From Psychrobacter urativorans (GTDB lineage Bacteria; Pseudomonadota; Gammaproteobacteria; Pseudomonadales; Moraxellaceae), in assembly GCF_904846675.1 (NCBI RefSeq), contig NZ_CAJHBT010000012.1, forward strand, positions 1-64,000: 64,000 bases of DNA, given 5' to 3'. Under the pieces are notes generated by a model. That model saw only the letters and a program-made list of their open reading frames with translations, did no database searches and was not told the origin of the DNA. The translations under genes were made by a program, and so were the position numbers. Shown here one piece after another: positions 1-9,106 of this stretch. Numbering within the stretch: position 1 is the stretch's first letter; every line of letters starts with the position of its first letter.

Positions 1-59
1 TGTCCGATGGTGCCGACGTTGACGTGTGGCTTGTTGCGTTCAAACTTGGCCTTTGCCAT
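1..59 (-). CDS. tuf: Elongation factor Tu, N-terminal fragment (cut by window edge)
   Basis: Elongation factor Tu brings aminoacyl-tRNA to the ribosome as a GTP complex. Only the first 19 codons lie in the window. They read MAKAKFERNKPHVNVGTIG, the family's invariant N-terminus just before the P-loop. The ATG is preceded on the minus strand by AAAGAGGA at a suitable distance. The gene lies 223 bp downstream of fusA in the same direction, the usual str-operon order rpsL-rpsG-fusA-tuf. The 223-bp gap is long enough to hold a separate promoter, but none is convincing by eye. Confidence 0.95.
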   Translation of the reverse strand, partial: MAKAKFERNKPHVNVGTIG

Positions 60-268
60 GGGGTATTCCTCTTTATTTGGGGTTCAGCGCTTAATCAATG
101 CTAATACAATAGTTAAGGCGATGCTGACCACATTAAGATAAGTGTTAAAAGGGTGCACATACAGTGTGCAGATATTATAAGAAAATCGCGACCAATAACA
201 AGTCTTTTAATAAGTTATTGGTGTAATCAAAGCTGACAATACAAAGATAAGCTTTATATTGTCATAAT

Positions 269-285
269 TAACTAACTGTTAGTTA
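269..285. repeat. Inverted repeat over the fusA stop codon
   Basis: Two 8-bp arms (TAACTAAC and GTTAGTTA) are separated by one base. The fusA stop codon forms one end of the palindrome. In RNA it could form a short stem with a three-base loop. Similar palindromes overlap the rpsL stop and, more weakly, the rpsG stop. Its role is unknown; it could be an mRNA end or processing site. Confidence 0.5.
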
Positions 286-2409
286 CTCGTCGCCATCTTT
301 AGAGTTGAACTTGGCGATAATTTCTGCTGCAACCGATTTTGGAATCTCAGCATACTTTTGAAATTCCATTGAGTACGTTGCACGGCCCTGTGACATCGAG
401 CGCATTTGTGTGGCATAACCAAACATTTCCGCTAATGGAACTTCAGCGCGAATCTGCTTAGTACCACCAGGTAAGTCTTCCATACCTTGAACCATACCGC
501 GGCGGCGGTTTAAATCGCCCATGATATCGCCCATGTAATCCTCAGGAGTCTCCACTTCAACTTTCATAACTGGCTCAAGAAGCGCAGGATTTGCCGCTAA
601 GAAACCTTTTCTGAAAGCAATAGAACCAGCCATTTTAAATGACAATTCATCAGAGTCAACATCATGGTAAGAACCGTCATACAATGTAGCTTTTACACCA
701 ACGATTGGATAACCAGCAAGTACGCCGTTTTTCATGCGTTCTTGAATACCTTTATCAACAGCACCATGGAATTCTTTTGGTACAGTACCACCAACCACTT
801 CTTCAGCGAATTCATATAAAACTTCACCCGCTGGATCAAGAGGCTCAAGACGTAACCAAACGTGACCAAATTTACCACGACCACCTGTTTGACGTACGAA
901 TTTGCCTTCTTGTTCGATAGTCTCACGAATCGTTTCACGATAAGCAACCTGCGGCGCACCGATGTTAGCTTCCACACTGAATTCACGCTTCATACGATCA
1001 ACAAGAATTTCTAAATGCAGCTCACCCATACCACTGATGATAGTCTGACCAGATTCTTCATCGGTATGCACACGGAATGATGGATCTTCTTTAGCCAAAC
1101 GACCTAGGGCAATTGACATTCTTTCTTGGTCAGCTTTAGTTTTAGGTTCAACCGCTAGGCTGATAACTGGATCTGGGAATTCCATGCGCTCAAGAGTAAT
1201 GACATTGCTTTCGTCGCATAGCGTATCACCAGTGGTTACATCTTTCATACCTACTAAGGCAGCGATATCACCTGTACGAATCTCTGCAAGCTCTTCTTGC
1301 GAGTTCGCCATCATCTGTACGATACGACCAACACGCTCACGCTTCATTTTAACTGGGTTATAAACGCTACCACCTTGCTTGACAACACCTGAATAAACTC
1401 GTACGAAGGTTAAATTACCCACGAACTTATCATTCATGATTTTGAATGCAAGCGCTGAAAACGGTTCGTCATCTGAAGCTTCACGGAAGCCTTCGCTTTC
1501 GTCTTTGTCATTAAGAATACCTTTAATAGCAGGTACATCTATTGGGGCTGGTAGATAACGAATCACCGCGTCTAACATTTTTTGCACGCCTTTATTTTTA
1601 AAGGCAGTACCACAAAGCAACGGAATAATTTCGTTATTAATTGTCAGTTCACGTAAAGCAATATGAATTTGTTCTTCAGACAATTCACCATTCTCGATAT
1701 ATAAATTCATCAATTCTTCTGAAGCTTCAGCAGCGCTCTCTACCAGGAATTCGCGATATTCTTCCGCTTTTTCTTGGAGTTCAGTTGGGATTTCGCGCTC
1801 ATCATACTCCATACCTTGAGACGCTTCATCCCAATAGATGGCTTTCATAGTCACTAAATCAACCACACCTTCAAAGTCATCTTCTTTACCAATGGGAATA
1901 ACCAATGGTACGGGATGACCGCCTAGACGAGTTTTGATTTGTTCGATGACGCGATAAAAGTCAGCACCAACGCGGTCCATTTTATTAACGAACGCAAGAC
2001 GTGGCACTTTATATTTATTTGCCTGACGCCATACGGTCTCAGACTGTGGCTGCACGCCACCTACTGCACAATAAACCATGCAAGCACCATCAAGTACCCG
2101 CATAGAACGCTCAACTTCAATGGTGAAGTCAACGTGTCCTGGGGTGTCAATGATATTGATACGATGTTCGTCGAACTGCTTTGCCATACCTGACCAAAAG
2201 CAGGTAGTCGCCGCTGAAGTGATAGTAATACCACGTTCTTGTTCTTGCTCCATCCAGTCCATGGTGGCTGCACCGTCATGGGTTTCACCAATTTTGTGAC
2301 TGACACCAGTATAGAACAAAACACGCTCAGTAGTGGTCGTCTTACCAGCATCAATGTGCGCTGAGATACCAATATTGCGATAGCGCTTTAGGGGAGTTTT
2401 ACGAGCCAT
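283..2409 (-). CDS. fusA: Elongation factor G
   Basis: EF-G is the GTPase that drives translocation of tRNA and mRNA on the ribosome and helps ribosome recycling. The 708-residue product has the normal bacterial length. The P-loop [19 protein letters not shown] lies near residues 18-36, followed by the G2/G3 elements ([13 protein letters not shown]) and the G4 motif NKMD. Domains II to V follow without a break, ending in FNSKDGDE. It is the third gene of the str operon, but it lies 365 bp downstream of rpsG, longer than the short gap known from E. coli. That gap contains two inverted repeats, so expression could be partly uncoupled from the ribosomal protein genes. Confidence 0.98.
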   Translation of the reverse strand: MARKTPLKRYRNIGISAHIDAGKTTTTERVLFYTGVSHKIGETHDGAATMDWMEQEQERGITITSAATTCFWSGMAKQFDEHRINIIDTPGHVDFTIEVERSMRVLDGACMVYCAVGGVQPQSETVWRQANKYKVPRLAFVNKMDRVGADFYRVIEQIKTRLGGHPVPLVIPIGKEDDFEGVVDLVTMKAIYWDEASQGMEYDEREIPTELQEKAEEYREFLVESAAEASEELMNLYIENGELSEEQIHIALRELTINNEIIPLLCGTAFKNKGVQKMLDAVIRYLPAPIDVPAIKGILNDKDESEGFREASDDEPFSALAFKIMNDKFVGNLTFVRVYSGVVKQGGSVYNPVKMKRERVGRIVQMMANSQEELAEIRTGDIAALVGMKDVTTGDTLCDESNVITLERMEFPDPVISLAVEPKTKADQERMSIALGRLAKEDPSFRVHTDEESGQTIISGMGELHLEILVDRMKREFSVEANIGAPQVAYRETIRETIEQEGKFVRQTGGRGKFGHVWLRLEPLDPAGEVLYEFAEEVVGGTVPKEFHGAVDKGIQERMKNGVLAGYPIVGVKATLYDGSYHDVDSDELSFKMAGSIAFRKGFLAANPALLEPVMKVEVETPEDYMGDIMGDLNRRRGMVQGMEDLPGGTKQIRAEVPLAEMFGYATQMRSMSQGRATYSMEFQKYAEIPKSVAAEIIAKFNSKDGDE

Positions 2410-2774
2410 AGTGTTTTCCTAGGGGAAGTCATGTATGTATTAATGTATTGTATACCTCTACCTTACATCCTTGGCAATAGCCATCAAGCTTGCCATTTTG
2501 TTGACTGTTTAGTAAACCTAATACGGTTAAAAAAGCGTCGATAATAAGAATATAGTGGCATCAAATTTGGGACAAAACGATTATACAAAATCATCATGAT
2601 AGATGTCTGCTATCTGCAAAGTCTAATAACTTAAGCGACCAAACTGAGCCATTAGCGATAGCGGCAATCAATAGAATAAATAATATAGTTATTAATATTA
2701 ACTATATATCGTGGTCAATCAGTTGAACTAATGACAGTATCTGATTGGCCACGACTTAAAAGCATTAAGCTTTC
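2410..2774. other. Long rpsG-fusA intergenic region
   Basis: No coding region is supported in this 365-bp stretch. Next to the rpsG end it carries two adjacent inverted repeats, listed separately. The rest is AT-rich with no recognisable motif. It could carry the fusA promoter or leader, which is inference. Confidence 0.5.
2683..2753. repeat. Two adjacent inverted repeats downstream of rpsG
   Basis: The first element (2683-2707) has 9-bp arms ATATAGTTA and TAACTATAT around 7 bases. The second (2710-2753) has 13-bp arms CGTGGTCAATCAG and CTGATTGGCCACG with one mismatch, around 18 bases. They lie just after rpsG in the direction of transcription. No U-run follows, so an intrinsic terminator is not clear. 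A processing, stability or regulatory stem is possible. Confidence 0.55.
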
Positions 2775-3248
2775 TTAGAAACGGTAATGTGAGAATGCCT
2801 TGTTAGCATCTGCCATGCGGTGAACTTCATCACGCTTTTTCATAGCATTACCTTTGCCTTCTGATGCATCACCCAATTCGCCAGCAAGACGCAGAGCCAT
2901 TGATTTTTCAGAACGCTTTGCAGCAGCTTCAGCTAACCAACGCATAGCCAATGCGGTACGACGGGAGGGGCGTACTTCCATTGGTACTTGATAGGTTGCA
3001 CCACCAACGCGGCGAGCTTTTACTTCTACCATTGGGCGAACATTTTCGAGAATGTCTTCGAAAAAAGATACTGGGTCTTCAATATTACGCTTTTGGGTTG
3101 CTGTTTCAAGAGCACCGTAAACGATACGTTCAGCAGTAGATTTCTTACCATCACTCATCACGTGATTGATAAATTTAGCGATGGTTTGGCTACCAAACTT
3201 AGGATCCGGTAGGATCTCACGGGTAGCAACGATACGACGTCTTGGCAT
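2775..3248 (-). CDS. rpsG: 30S ribosomal protein S7
   Basis: S7 is a primary binder of the 3' domain of 16S rRNA and, in E. coli, the repressor of part of the str operon. The product has 157 residues, starting [16 protein letters not shown] and ending [11 protein letters not shown] longer reading to 3296 is open, but the ATG at 3248 matches the family N-terminus and is preceded by AAGGAAA, so the shorter form is preferred. It lies between rpsL and fusA on the minus strand. No unusual residues were noticed. Confidence 0.97.
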   Translation of the reverse strand: MPRRRIVATREILPDPKFGSQTIAKFINHVMSDGKKSTAERIVYGALETATQKRNIEDPVSFFEDILENVRPMVEVKARRVGGATYQVPMEVRPSRRTALAMRWLAEAAAKRSEKSMALRLAGELGDASEGKGNAMKKRDEVHRMADANKAFSHYRF

Positions 3249-3437
3249 AATAATTTTCCTTGTCTTCAGGAGTGTCTGACATTCACAATCTCGCACCCGC
3301 CAATAATTTTGGGGCGTAGCAGCAAGTTGTCAGTCAGCCTTACTGCATGGTGGTATGTTATGGTGGCAGTCTAATAAAACACTTAAACCAATGACACCAA
3401 ACCCATGCACAGTTAATAGGTAGTACAAATAAACGCT

Positions 3438-3465
3438 AGTTTAATATTATCGCTAATATTAAACT
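3438..3465. repeat. Perfect 12-bp hairpin over the rpsL stop codon
   Basis: Arms AGTTTAATATTA and TAATATTAAACT flank the loop TCGC. The rpsL stop codon lies inside one arm, and in that frame another stop (TAG) follows one codon later. The stem consists almost entirely of A-U pairs, so it is unlikely to be a strong terminator. It lies in the S12-S7 intercistronic region, where E. coli carries its S7 regulatory site; functional equivalence is not shown. Confidence 0.6.
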
Positions 3466-3833
3466 TTAGGTTTCTTCGCACCATATTTAGAGCGACCTTG
3501 CTTACGGTCTTTTACGCCAGCGCAATCTAGTGCGCCGCGAACAGTATGATAACGTACACCTGGTAGATCTTTTACACGACCACCACGGATAAGAACAACA
3601 CTGTGCTCTTGTAGGTTATGACCTTCGCCGCCGATGTAGCTTGCAACTTCATAGCCTGAAGTCAAACGTACACGACATACTTTACGCATGGCTGAGTTAG
3701 GTTTTTTAGGCGTGGTAGTATATACACGAGTACATACACCGCGACGTTGTGGGCACGCTTGCAATGCAGGAACTTTTGACTTTTCCTTGATGGTTTTGCG
3801 ACCCTTACGAATCAATTGGTTAGTTGTTGCCAT
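3459..3833 (-). CDS. rpsL: 30S ribosomal protein S12
   Basis: S12 sits at the decoding centre and influences accuracy; substitutions at its conserved lysines cause streptomycin resistance. The product has 124 residues, starting [31 protein letters not shown] and [13 protein letters not shown] are intact, and the usual resistance-associated lysines look wild type. An open reading to 3878 exists, but the ATG at 3833 gives the family N-terminus with GGAG-type ribosome binding bases upstream. It is the first gene of the str operon, and the promoter should lie in 3834-4153. Confidence 0.97.
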   Translation of the reverse strand: MATTNQLIRKGRKTIKEKSKVPALQACPQRRGVCTRVYTTTPKKPNSAMRKVCRVRLTSGYEVASYIGGEGHNLQEHSVVLIRGGRVKDLPGVRYHTVRGALDCAGVKDRKQGRSKYGAKKPKV

Positions 3834-4153
3834 GAGGCATCCTTCTCCCGTTTGGTATAAAACAAAAAAATGGGTCAATCCACCAATCGTCTCACATTAT
3901 ACGAGATTTTTTAGGGAACCCATTTTTAGGACAGTGTATTATAAAGATATGTTGTTGATATTTCAACTACTTATCAGCAGTTTTACTTTACAAATATTCT
4001 TAGATGTGCTTTGAGCTTGATTGGCTTACCATGACTAAATGGCGATGTAATAACTTTTTTCAAGGGCCCCATTTAAATGAAAATTCTCAGCGCCCTAGAG
4101 GGCTATCATCATATCGCTTACTAAGTATACGCTTAACTAGCAACACTTATAAG
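3834..4153. other. Upstream region of the str operon
   Basis: No gene is supported here. The region should contain the str operon promoter (minus strand) and the 3' end of the upstream EcsC-family transcript. A short GCCC-TAGA-GGGC symmetry occurs near 4091. No promoter could be fixed with confidence. Confidence 0.4.
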
Positions 4154-5431
4154 CTATTTTTTAGCAGCCACTTTATGCTCAGAGTCCGTAGCCTTTTTAG
4201 ATTTTTCTTCAGACTTCTCTTTTTCTTTATCAGTAGCGCCAGTATCAGCTGATTTCTCTGCTTTTTTATCGGTACTGGATTTCTTGGTATCCGTTTGTTT
4301 AGTAGTAGGCTTATTAGTATTGGCTTTATCAGAATCAGCTTCGTTGGCACCCTTCACCTTATTAGAGCCTTTCTCATCTTTATTTTCAGACTTGTTCTTT
4401 TCAGACTTGTTCTTTTCAGATTTACTTGCAGATGACTTGTCTTGATGATCTTCTTCGGTCTTTTCAACTTCAGCTTCATTGCTACTATCATCAGTAATGG
4501 CTCGATTAGCCAGTTTTGGCTCAGGAGCGAAAGTAGCTTGGGCCACGCCAATAACTTCATCAATCAAGTTACTATTATAGCGCATGCCTACCGCAACGGC
4601 AGTTACTGGTAAGAAACGGCGAATCCACGACAGATTGATTTGATCCAAATCAATACCTATTTGGCTGGCAATACTGTCTACCTGTTCAGCATAAAAATTA
4701 ACATTGGTATTTTTAAAACCTAAATTTTTCAGCTCGCTATGTAAACCCCGGCTTTGTACATTATCAAGCAAGCCCTTACCTACTCCGATACCCGCTAGCA
4801 ATGCCTGCTTTTCTTGCATTTTACTTAGGTCAGCATTAGCCAGTAACTCATAAGCCATTTTGATGCCTTGCTTACCCGTCAGTGGTTTATCATAAACTGC
4901 TGCCAACTGATAAACCGTACGTAAAGACACCAATAGCAACCATAAGGTATCAGCCAATAGTCCCGGTAAACCTGCAAGACCAGTAAGCCCACCCAAAGTT
5001 GCAAGTGCACGATTTTGATTAGCGATATCAGTCGCTAACGCGTAACGCTGTTCACTATCTAAAGTAGCGATATCTGCAAAACGATGCTCGCTTGGTAAAT
5101 CTATTTGACTCCAATTGGCCGCCAATTGTGCAACTTTTACAAAAGCGCTATCCACCACTGAGTCAAACAAACTATTAGGGACTACTTTTTTGGCATATTT
5201 ACCATAGGTCGCAAATCGCGTACCAAGCAGCTGCTGAGTGGTTTTTAGCGTTTGCTCACGGAATAAATCCTGCTGATAATCATCATCGCCTAGATTGACC
5301 GCTTTATATTGCCGTGGTTTACTCGTTTTAGCATTGACGCTATCAATCATTGAACCCATACGCTCAAGATTATTACGGGTAAAATGACCAATAGTGCTGA
5401 TACTTTTAGTGAGAGTACTCTGCTTTGCCAT
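4154..5431 (-). CDS. EcsC-family protein with lysine/glutamate-rich C-terminal tail
   Basis: The first about 290 residues resemble the EcsC family (named after the third protein of the Bacillus ecs ABC transporter locus), whose biochemical role is unclear. Two hydrophobic stretches are visible around LGGLTGLAGLPGLLADTLWLLLVSL (about residues 142-168) and RRFLPVTAVAVGMRYN. From about residue 305 the protein becomes a charged low-complexity tail of K, E, S and D with SEKNK repeats, ending KKATDSEHKVAAKK. The tail is encoded by imperfect 15-bp repeats near 4387-4430. It is monocistronic by appearance, with 630 bp of non-coding DNA upstream. Confidence 0.75.
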   Translation of the reverse strand: MAKQSTLTKSISTIGHFTRNNLERMGSMIDSVNAKTSKPRQYKAVNLGDDDYQQDLFREQTLKTTQQLLGTRFATYGKYAKKVVPNSLFDSVVDSAFVKVAQLAANWSQIDLPSEHRFADIATLDSEQRYALATDIANQNRALATLGGLTGLAGLPGLLADTLWLLLVSLRTVYQLAAVYDKPLTGKQGIKMAYELLANADLSKMQEKQALLAGIGVGKGLLDNVQSRGLHSELKNLGFKNTNVNFYAEQVDSIASQIGIDLDQINLSWIRRFLPVTAVAVGMRYNSNLIDEVIGVAQATFAPEPKLANRAITDDSSNEAEVEKTEEDHQDKSSASKSEKNKSEKNKSENKDEKGSNKVKGANEADSDKANTNKPTTKQTDTKKSSTDKKAEKSADTGATDKEKEKSEEKSKKATDSEHKVAAKK

Positions 5432-6064
5432 AGTTATATCCTTAACATGAGGGTTATTGTCATTGAGTATTAAAGGTTAATATCTAAGTGCTTTTATTTA
5501 TAAGTGTTTTTTATTTAATTTGTTGATTTAGTTTCCGTTGATTTAGTTGCCTATATTTTGAGTATTTGGGCAGCTATTACTTAATAGGAGCAAAATATTA
5601 ATACAGCCTATAATATGCACTTATCCGCTAGATTCAGTCTATTATTCTAGCTACATTTTATCGTTAGTGTCAGTGATAACAATGTTATTAGTCGCATAAA
5701 GTTTGTATCTAAAAGTATAGCTTAGTTATCATAGTCAATGTCACCGTTGCTAAAATTTAATAATCCTTGTAGCAGTCACAGTAATTGTTCACTGCTATTA
5801 TTTAAAAATAGTAAATTTTTACTGTTAGTCAAAGATTTTGCAGCGTTGATAGGCTATCATACTATGATGTAAGTCATGATTGAGAATGTGCTCAAACATT
5901 ATCAATATTATAATGAATGTATTTAATAAAAGCTTTAAAAAATAGTTTAGAGGCCAGTCTAAAAGCTACCTCTTCTTAAACGGGAACTATAAGAAACTAA
6001 TACTTCCATTAGAAATTAGCATTATACATAGTCGTCACTAAACAGCCATCATAAGGAATAGAGT
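5432..6064. other. Non-coding stretch between divergent ecsC-like and fabB genes
   Basis: A 633-bp AT-rich region between divergently transcribed genes. Only minor symmetries are visible, such as ATAAC-AAT-GTTAT near 5679. AAGGA before the fabB start is the only clear signal. Promoters in both directions are expected. Confidence 0.4.
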
Positions 6065-7318
6065 ATGCGCCGAGTTGTCATCACTGGAGCAGGGATTGTC
6101 TCTTGTATCGGACATGATTTAGCCACAGTTACCACTGCCCTCAAAAATGGACAGTCAGGTATTGTCTTTAACGAATCCTATGCTGAACATGGCTTTAAAT
6201 CGCAAGTTAGCGGTAGCATTGATAAAGCGGCGCTGGATACTTCTGCCATTGACCGTAAGCTTAAGCGCTTCTTTAGTGATGCCAGTCTTTATGCTTATGT
6301 AAGCGCACTGGCAGCGATTGAGCAATCAGGCTTGTCACTTGAAACCATTAATAATAACCCGCGTGTGGGTGTCATTGCAGGTTCAGGTGGCGCCTCAACA
6401 GAAGGTGTAGTCACTGCAGTAGATGCAATGCGCGAAAAAGGTCTGCGCGGTGTTGGAGCGATGGCGGTACCAAAAACTATGAGTAGCTCAGTATCAGCAG
6501 CGCTCGCAACGGGTCTTAAAATCCAAGGGGTTTCCTACTCAATCTCTTCTGCCTGTGCTACGTCAACCCACTGTATCGGTCATGCTGCTGAACTTATTCA
6601 GCTGGGCAAGGCAGATGTGGTATTAGCCGGTGGTAGTGAAGCTGAAGACTGGACGCAGTCCTGTATGTTTGATGCGATGGGCGCGATGAGTACCCAATAT
6701 AATGAGACGCCCAAACAATCCTCGCGGGCTTATGATAAAGATCGTGATGGCTTTGTGATTGCTGGTGGCGGTGCGATGGTTGTGGTTGAGAGCTTAGAGC
6801 ATGCACAAGCTCGCAGCGCAAATATTTTGGCTGAAATCGTTGGTTATGGTGCCAGCTCCGATGGAGCAGAGATGGTCGCACCCAGTGGTGAAGGTGCCGT
6901 GCGCTGTATGCAACAAGCTTTAGATCAAGCAGGATTAACAAGCGTCGATTATATCAATAGCCATGGTACTAGCACGCCACTAGGAGATATTACTGAGCTG
7001 AAAGCCATTGCTGACGTGTTTGGTGCTCATGATAATACGGTTGATTCTAAAAAGTCTGTTCCGCCTATCAGCTCGACCAAATCAATGACTGGTCATAGCT
7101 TAGGCGCCGTTGGGGCGCAAGAGCTTATTTATTGCTTACTGATGCTGCAAGAAGACTTTATCGCGCCAAGTATTAATATTGAGCAACTAGATGCGGCTGC
7201 CGAAGACTTTGATATTGTCACTGAAAAGCGTGATGCTAATCTTGAAACCTTGATGAGCAATAGCTTTGGCTTTGGTGGTACCAATGCCACATTAATTATC
7301 AAGAAGTTTGATGCTTAA
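6065..7318 (+). CDS. fabB: 3-oxoacyl-ACP synthase I
   Basis: This beta-ketoacyl-ACP synthase condenses malonyl-ACP with acyl-ACP in fatty acid elongation. FabB members are needed for unsaturated fatty acid synthesis. The 417-residue product shows the nucleophile Cys164 in [10 protein letters not shown], His300 in [10 protein letters not shown], Lys339 in [12 protein letters not shown] and His344. The C-terminus ends with the family's [13 protein letters not shown]. It groups with FabB rather than FabF by overall pattern, but fabA is not adjacent. AAGGA precedes the ATG by about 7 bases. pabB begins 3 bp after the stop, with a strong hairpin just beyond the junction. Confidence 0.9.
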   Translation: MRRVVITGAGIVSCIGHDLATVTTALKNGQSGIVFNESYAEHGFKSQVSGSIDKAALDTSAIDRKLKRFFSDASLYAYVSALAAIEQSGLSLETINNNPRVGVIAGSGGASTEGVVTAVDAMREKGLRGVGAMAVPKTMSSSVSAALATGLKIQGVSYSISSACATSTHCIGHAAELIQLGKADVVLAGGSEAEDWTQSCMFDAMGAMSTQYNETPKQSSRAYDKDRDGFVIAGGGAMVVVESLEHAQARSANILAEIVGYGASSDGAEMVAPSGEGAVRCMQQALDQAGLTSVDYINSHGTSTPLGDITELKAIADVFGAHDNTVDSKKSVPPISSTKSMTGHSLGAVGAQELIYCLLMLQEDFIAPSINIEQLDAAAEDFDIVTEKRDANLETLMSNSFGFGGTNATLIIKKFDA

Positions 7319-7321
7319 GAT

Positions 7322-9022
7322 ATGATTGCACCCGATAACATTAAAAAAGTCCATCCCACCAAAACGCCATCGGTTCAGAACCGATGGCGTTTTGGTGGCT
7401 TGCCTGCGGCAGAATTTCTACCGCTACTCCAACGTTATTTAACAATGCAAGATTCTCGTGCACAGTGGCAACTGGTTTGGCTTAATAATGACGGCCGACC
7501 GGTGATTGGCTTACTACCGAAAGTAATATGGCACGTTTATTTTAACGACAACTCCCATTCGCTTATCCCCATAACCGTGCCTATCTATAAGATTATTAAA
7601 ACCTGCCGCGATAATAATAATTCTGTCACGACAGCTTATATGAGTTATACCGACTGGCAAGATGCATTAATCAGTTATAGCAAACACTATGAAACTGTTT
7701 ACAACGCTCCTGTTTCAATAAACAGTGAAAGCATTAAGCCAAGTTATCACCACGGACTCATGGGCTTTATTGGCTATGATATAACTGCTTTTGAGCTAAG
7801 CCCAGCGGCTGAAATCCAGCCGGTAACTCAACCTTTTGCGGCGATGGGACATTATGATATTTACTTAACCCCGACTGACAATGAAAAATATTGGGCACTA
7901 AATATTGAGATAACGGATACTGACGATGAATTAGATAATCCCAAACTAGCAGCGCTTATATCCTATTTGGATACGCTCGATAATAAGCTATCTGCTATAG
8001 ACAGAGCTAACGAACCTACAGACTCACTAGCGCCGCTGATATTAACTGCTAAATGGCATAAAAGCGATTATCAGCAAGCCTTTGCTCAAGCCCAGTGTTA
8101 CTTGCAACAAGGCGACTGTTATCAAATCAACCTAACCCAAGCGTGGCAAGGTAGCCTTGTTACCTCTAACAACCTGAATGAGAACGCTACAACAATAACC
8201 AAGCTTATTGATTATTTGCCCGACCTACACCGTAATACGCAAGCACCATTTGCCGGTTATATTGGTATTAGTACTCTGGAAAATGATAGTTCAAAAACTG
8301 ATAGCTCAGACAATATTAACTTTGAACTATTAAGCTGCTCGCCGGAGTTATTTTTTACCTTTATCAAAGCAAGTAATACAGATGGCAATACAGCCTCGCA
8401 TCATATCCGTACTAAACCCATTAAAGGTACAAGACCGCGTGGCATGAATGCAGAGCAAGATTTGACCCTAATGCAGCAATTAACTGCTAGTGATAAAGAC
8501 CGAGCTGAGAATGTCATGATTGTGGACTTGCTTCGTAACGACTTAGGTAAATACGCCAAGACTGGGAGCGTAAAAGTGCCAGAGCTATTTGCTATCGAGA
8601 GCTTTAGTAATGTCCATCATATGGTCAGCACTATCACTGCTAAGTTAAAAGTGGACGCCCATCCATTAGCCGTATTGTTTGGTAGCTTGCCGGCAGGATC
8701 TATCACCGGTACGCCTAAAAAGCGCGCGGTAGAGATTATCTCTGAGCTAGAAGCTGATGCGCGTGGTGCCTATTGTGGAACTATGGGCTATATGAACTTT
8801 GATGGTAGCGGACAGTGGAATGTGCTAATCCGTACGCTGCAAGCACATATCTCATCGAGTACTACTAGAGAAGTCAGCTTATGGGCAGGCGGCGGTATTA
8901 CTGTAGCTTCAGATTGCGATGATGAATACCAAGAATGTCTAGATAAGGTCGGAAATCTATTAAACGTCCTGAGGCAAGCGGATAGCATTCAACAAACCTT
9001 TATCGAGACAAACTGGGCTTGA
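7322..9022 (+). CDS. pabB: Aminodeoxychorismate synthase component I
   Basis: PabB converts chorismate to 4-amino-4-deoxychorismate with ammonia from PabA, the first step to p-aminobenzoate and folate. The C-terminal chorismate-binding domain is clear: GDCYQINLTQAW, SCSPELFF, RTKPIKGTRPRG (the lysine is typical of PabB, where TrpE has alanine), AENVMIVDLLRNDLG and GSITGTPKKRA. The 566 residues are longer than E. coli PabB. The first about 26 codons, which span a perfect inverted repeat, do not look like family sequence. TTG at 7400 or ATG at 7445 are plausible later starts. The product is secure, the start is not. Confidence 0.9.
   Translation: MIAPDNIKKVHPTKTPSVQNRWRFGGLPAAEFLPLLQRYLTMQDSRAQWQLVWLNNDGRPVIGLLPKVIWHVYFNDNSHSLIPITVPIYKIIKTCRDNNNSVTTAYMSYTDWQDALISYSKHYETVYNAPVSINSESIKPSYHHGLMGFIGYDITAFELSPAAEIQPVTQPFAAMGHYDIYLTPTDNEKYWALNIEITDTDDELDNPKLAALISYLDTLDNKLSAIDRANEPTDSLAPLILTAKWHKSDYQQAFAQAQCYLQQGDCYQINLTQAWQGSLVTSNNLNENATTITKLIDYLPDLHRNTQAPFAGYIGISTLENDSSKTDSSDNINFELLSCSPELFFTFIKASNTDGNTASHHIRTKPIKGTRPRGMNAEQDLTLMQQLTASDKDRAENVMIVDLLRNDLGKYAKTGSVKVPELFAIESFSNVHHMVSTITAKLKVDAHPLAVLFGSLPAGSITGTPKKRAVEIISELEADARGAYCGTMGYMNFDGSGQWNVLIRTLQAHISSSTTREVSLWAGGGITVASDCDDEYQECLDKVGNLLNVLRQADSIQQTFIETNWA
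7356..7398 (+). terminator. Perfect 21-bp inverted repeat, terminator-like, inside the 5' end of pabB
   Basis: Arms 7356-7376 and 7378-7398 are exact reverse complements around a single A at 7377. The GC-rich core is bounded by AAAA on one side and TTTT on the other, as in a bidirectional intrinsic terminator. It begins 38 bp after the fabB stop and lies within the annotated reading frame of pabB. It may end fabB transcription or attenuate pabB, in which case pabB translation probably starts downstream. Confidence 0.7.
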
Positions 9023-9106
9023 TTCTCGATGTCCATTTAGGATATATCTAGCTACTAATTGATATCAGCTTAAACAAGACATTTCTAAACCAACTTTGCC
9101 ATCAAA

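Noticed and set aside
4004..4252. 82-codon plus-strand open frame over the end of the EcsC-family gene
   Set aside because: It is antisense to a real gene, has low-complexity codon content mirrored from the lysine tail, and no ribosome binding site.
6594..6941. 115-codon minus-strand frame inside fabB
   Set aside because: It is an antisense shadow, rich in H, S and R, with no family resemblance.
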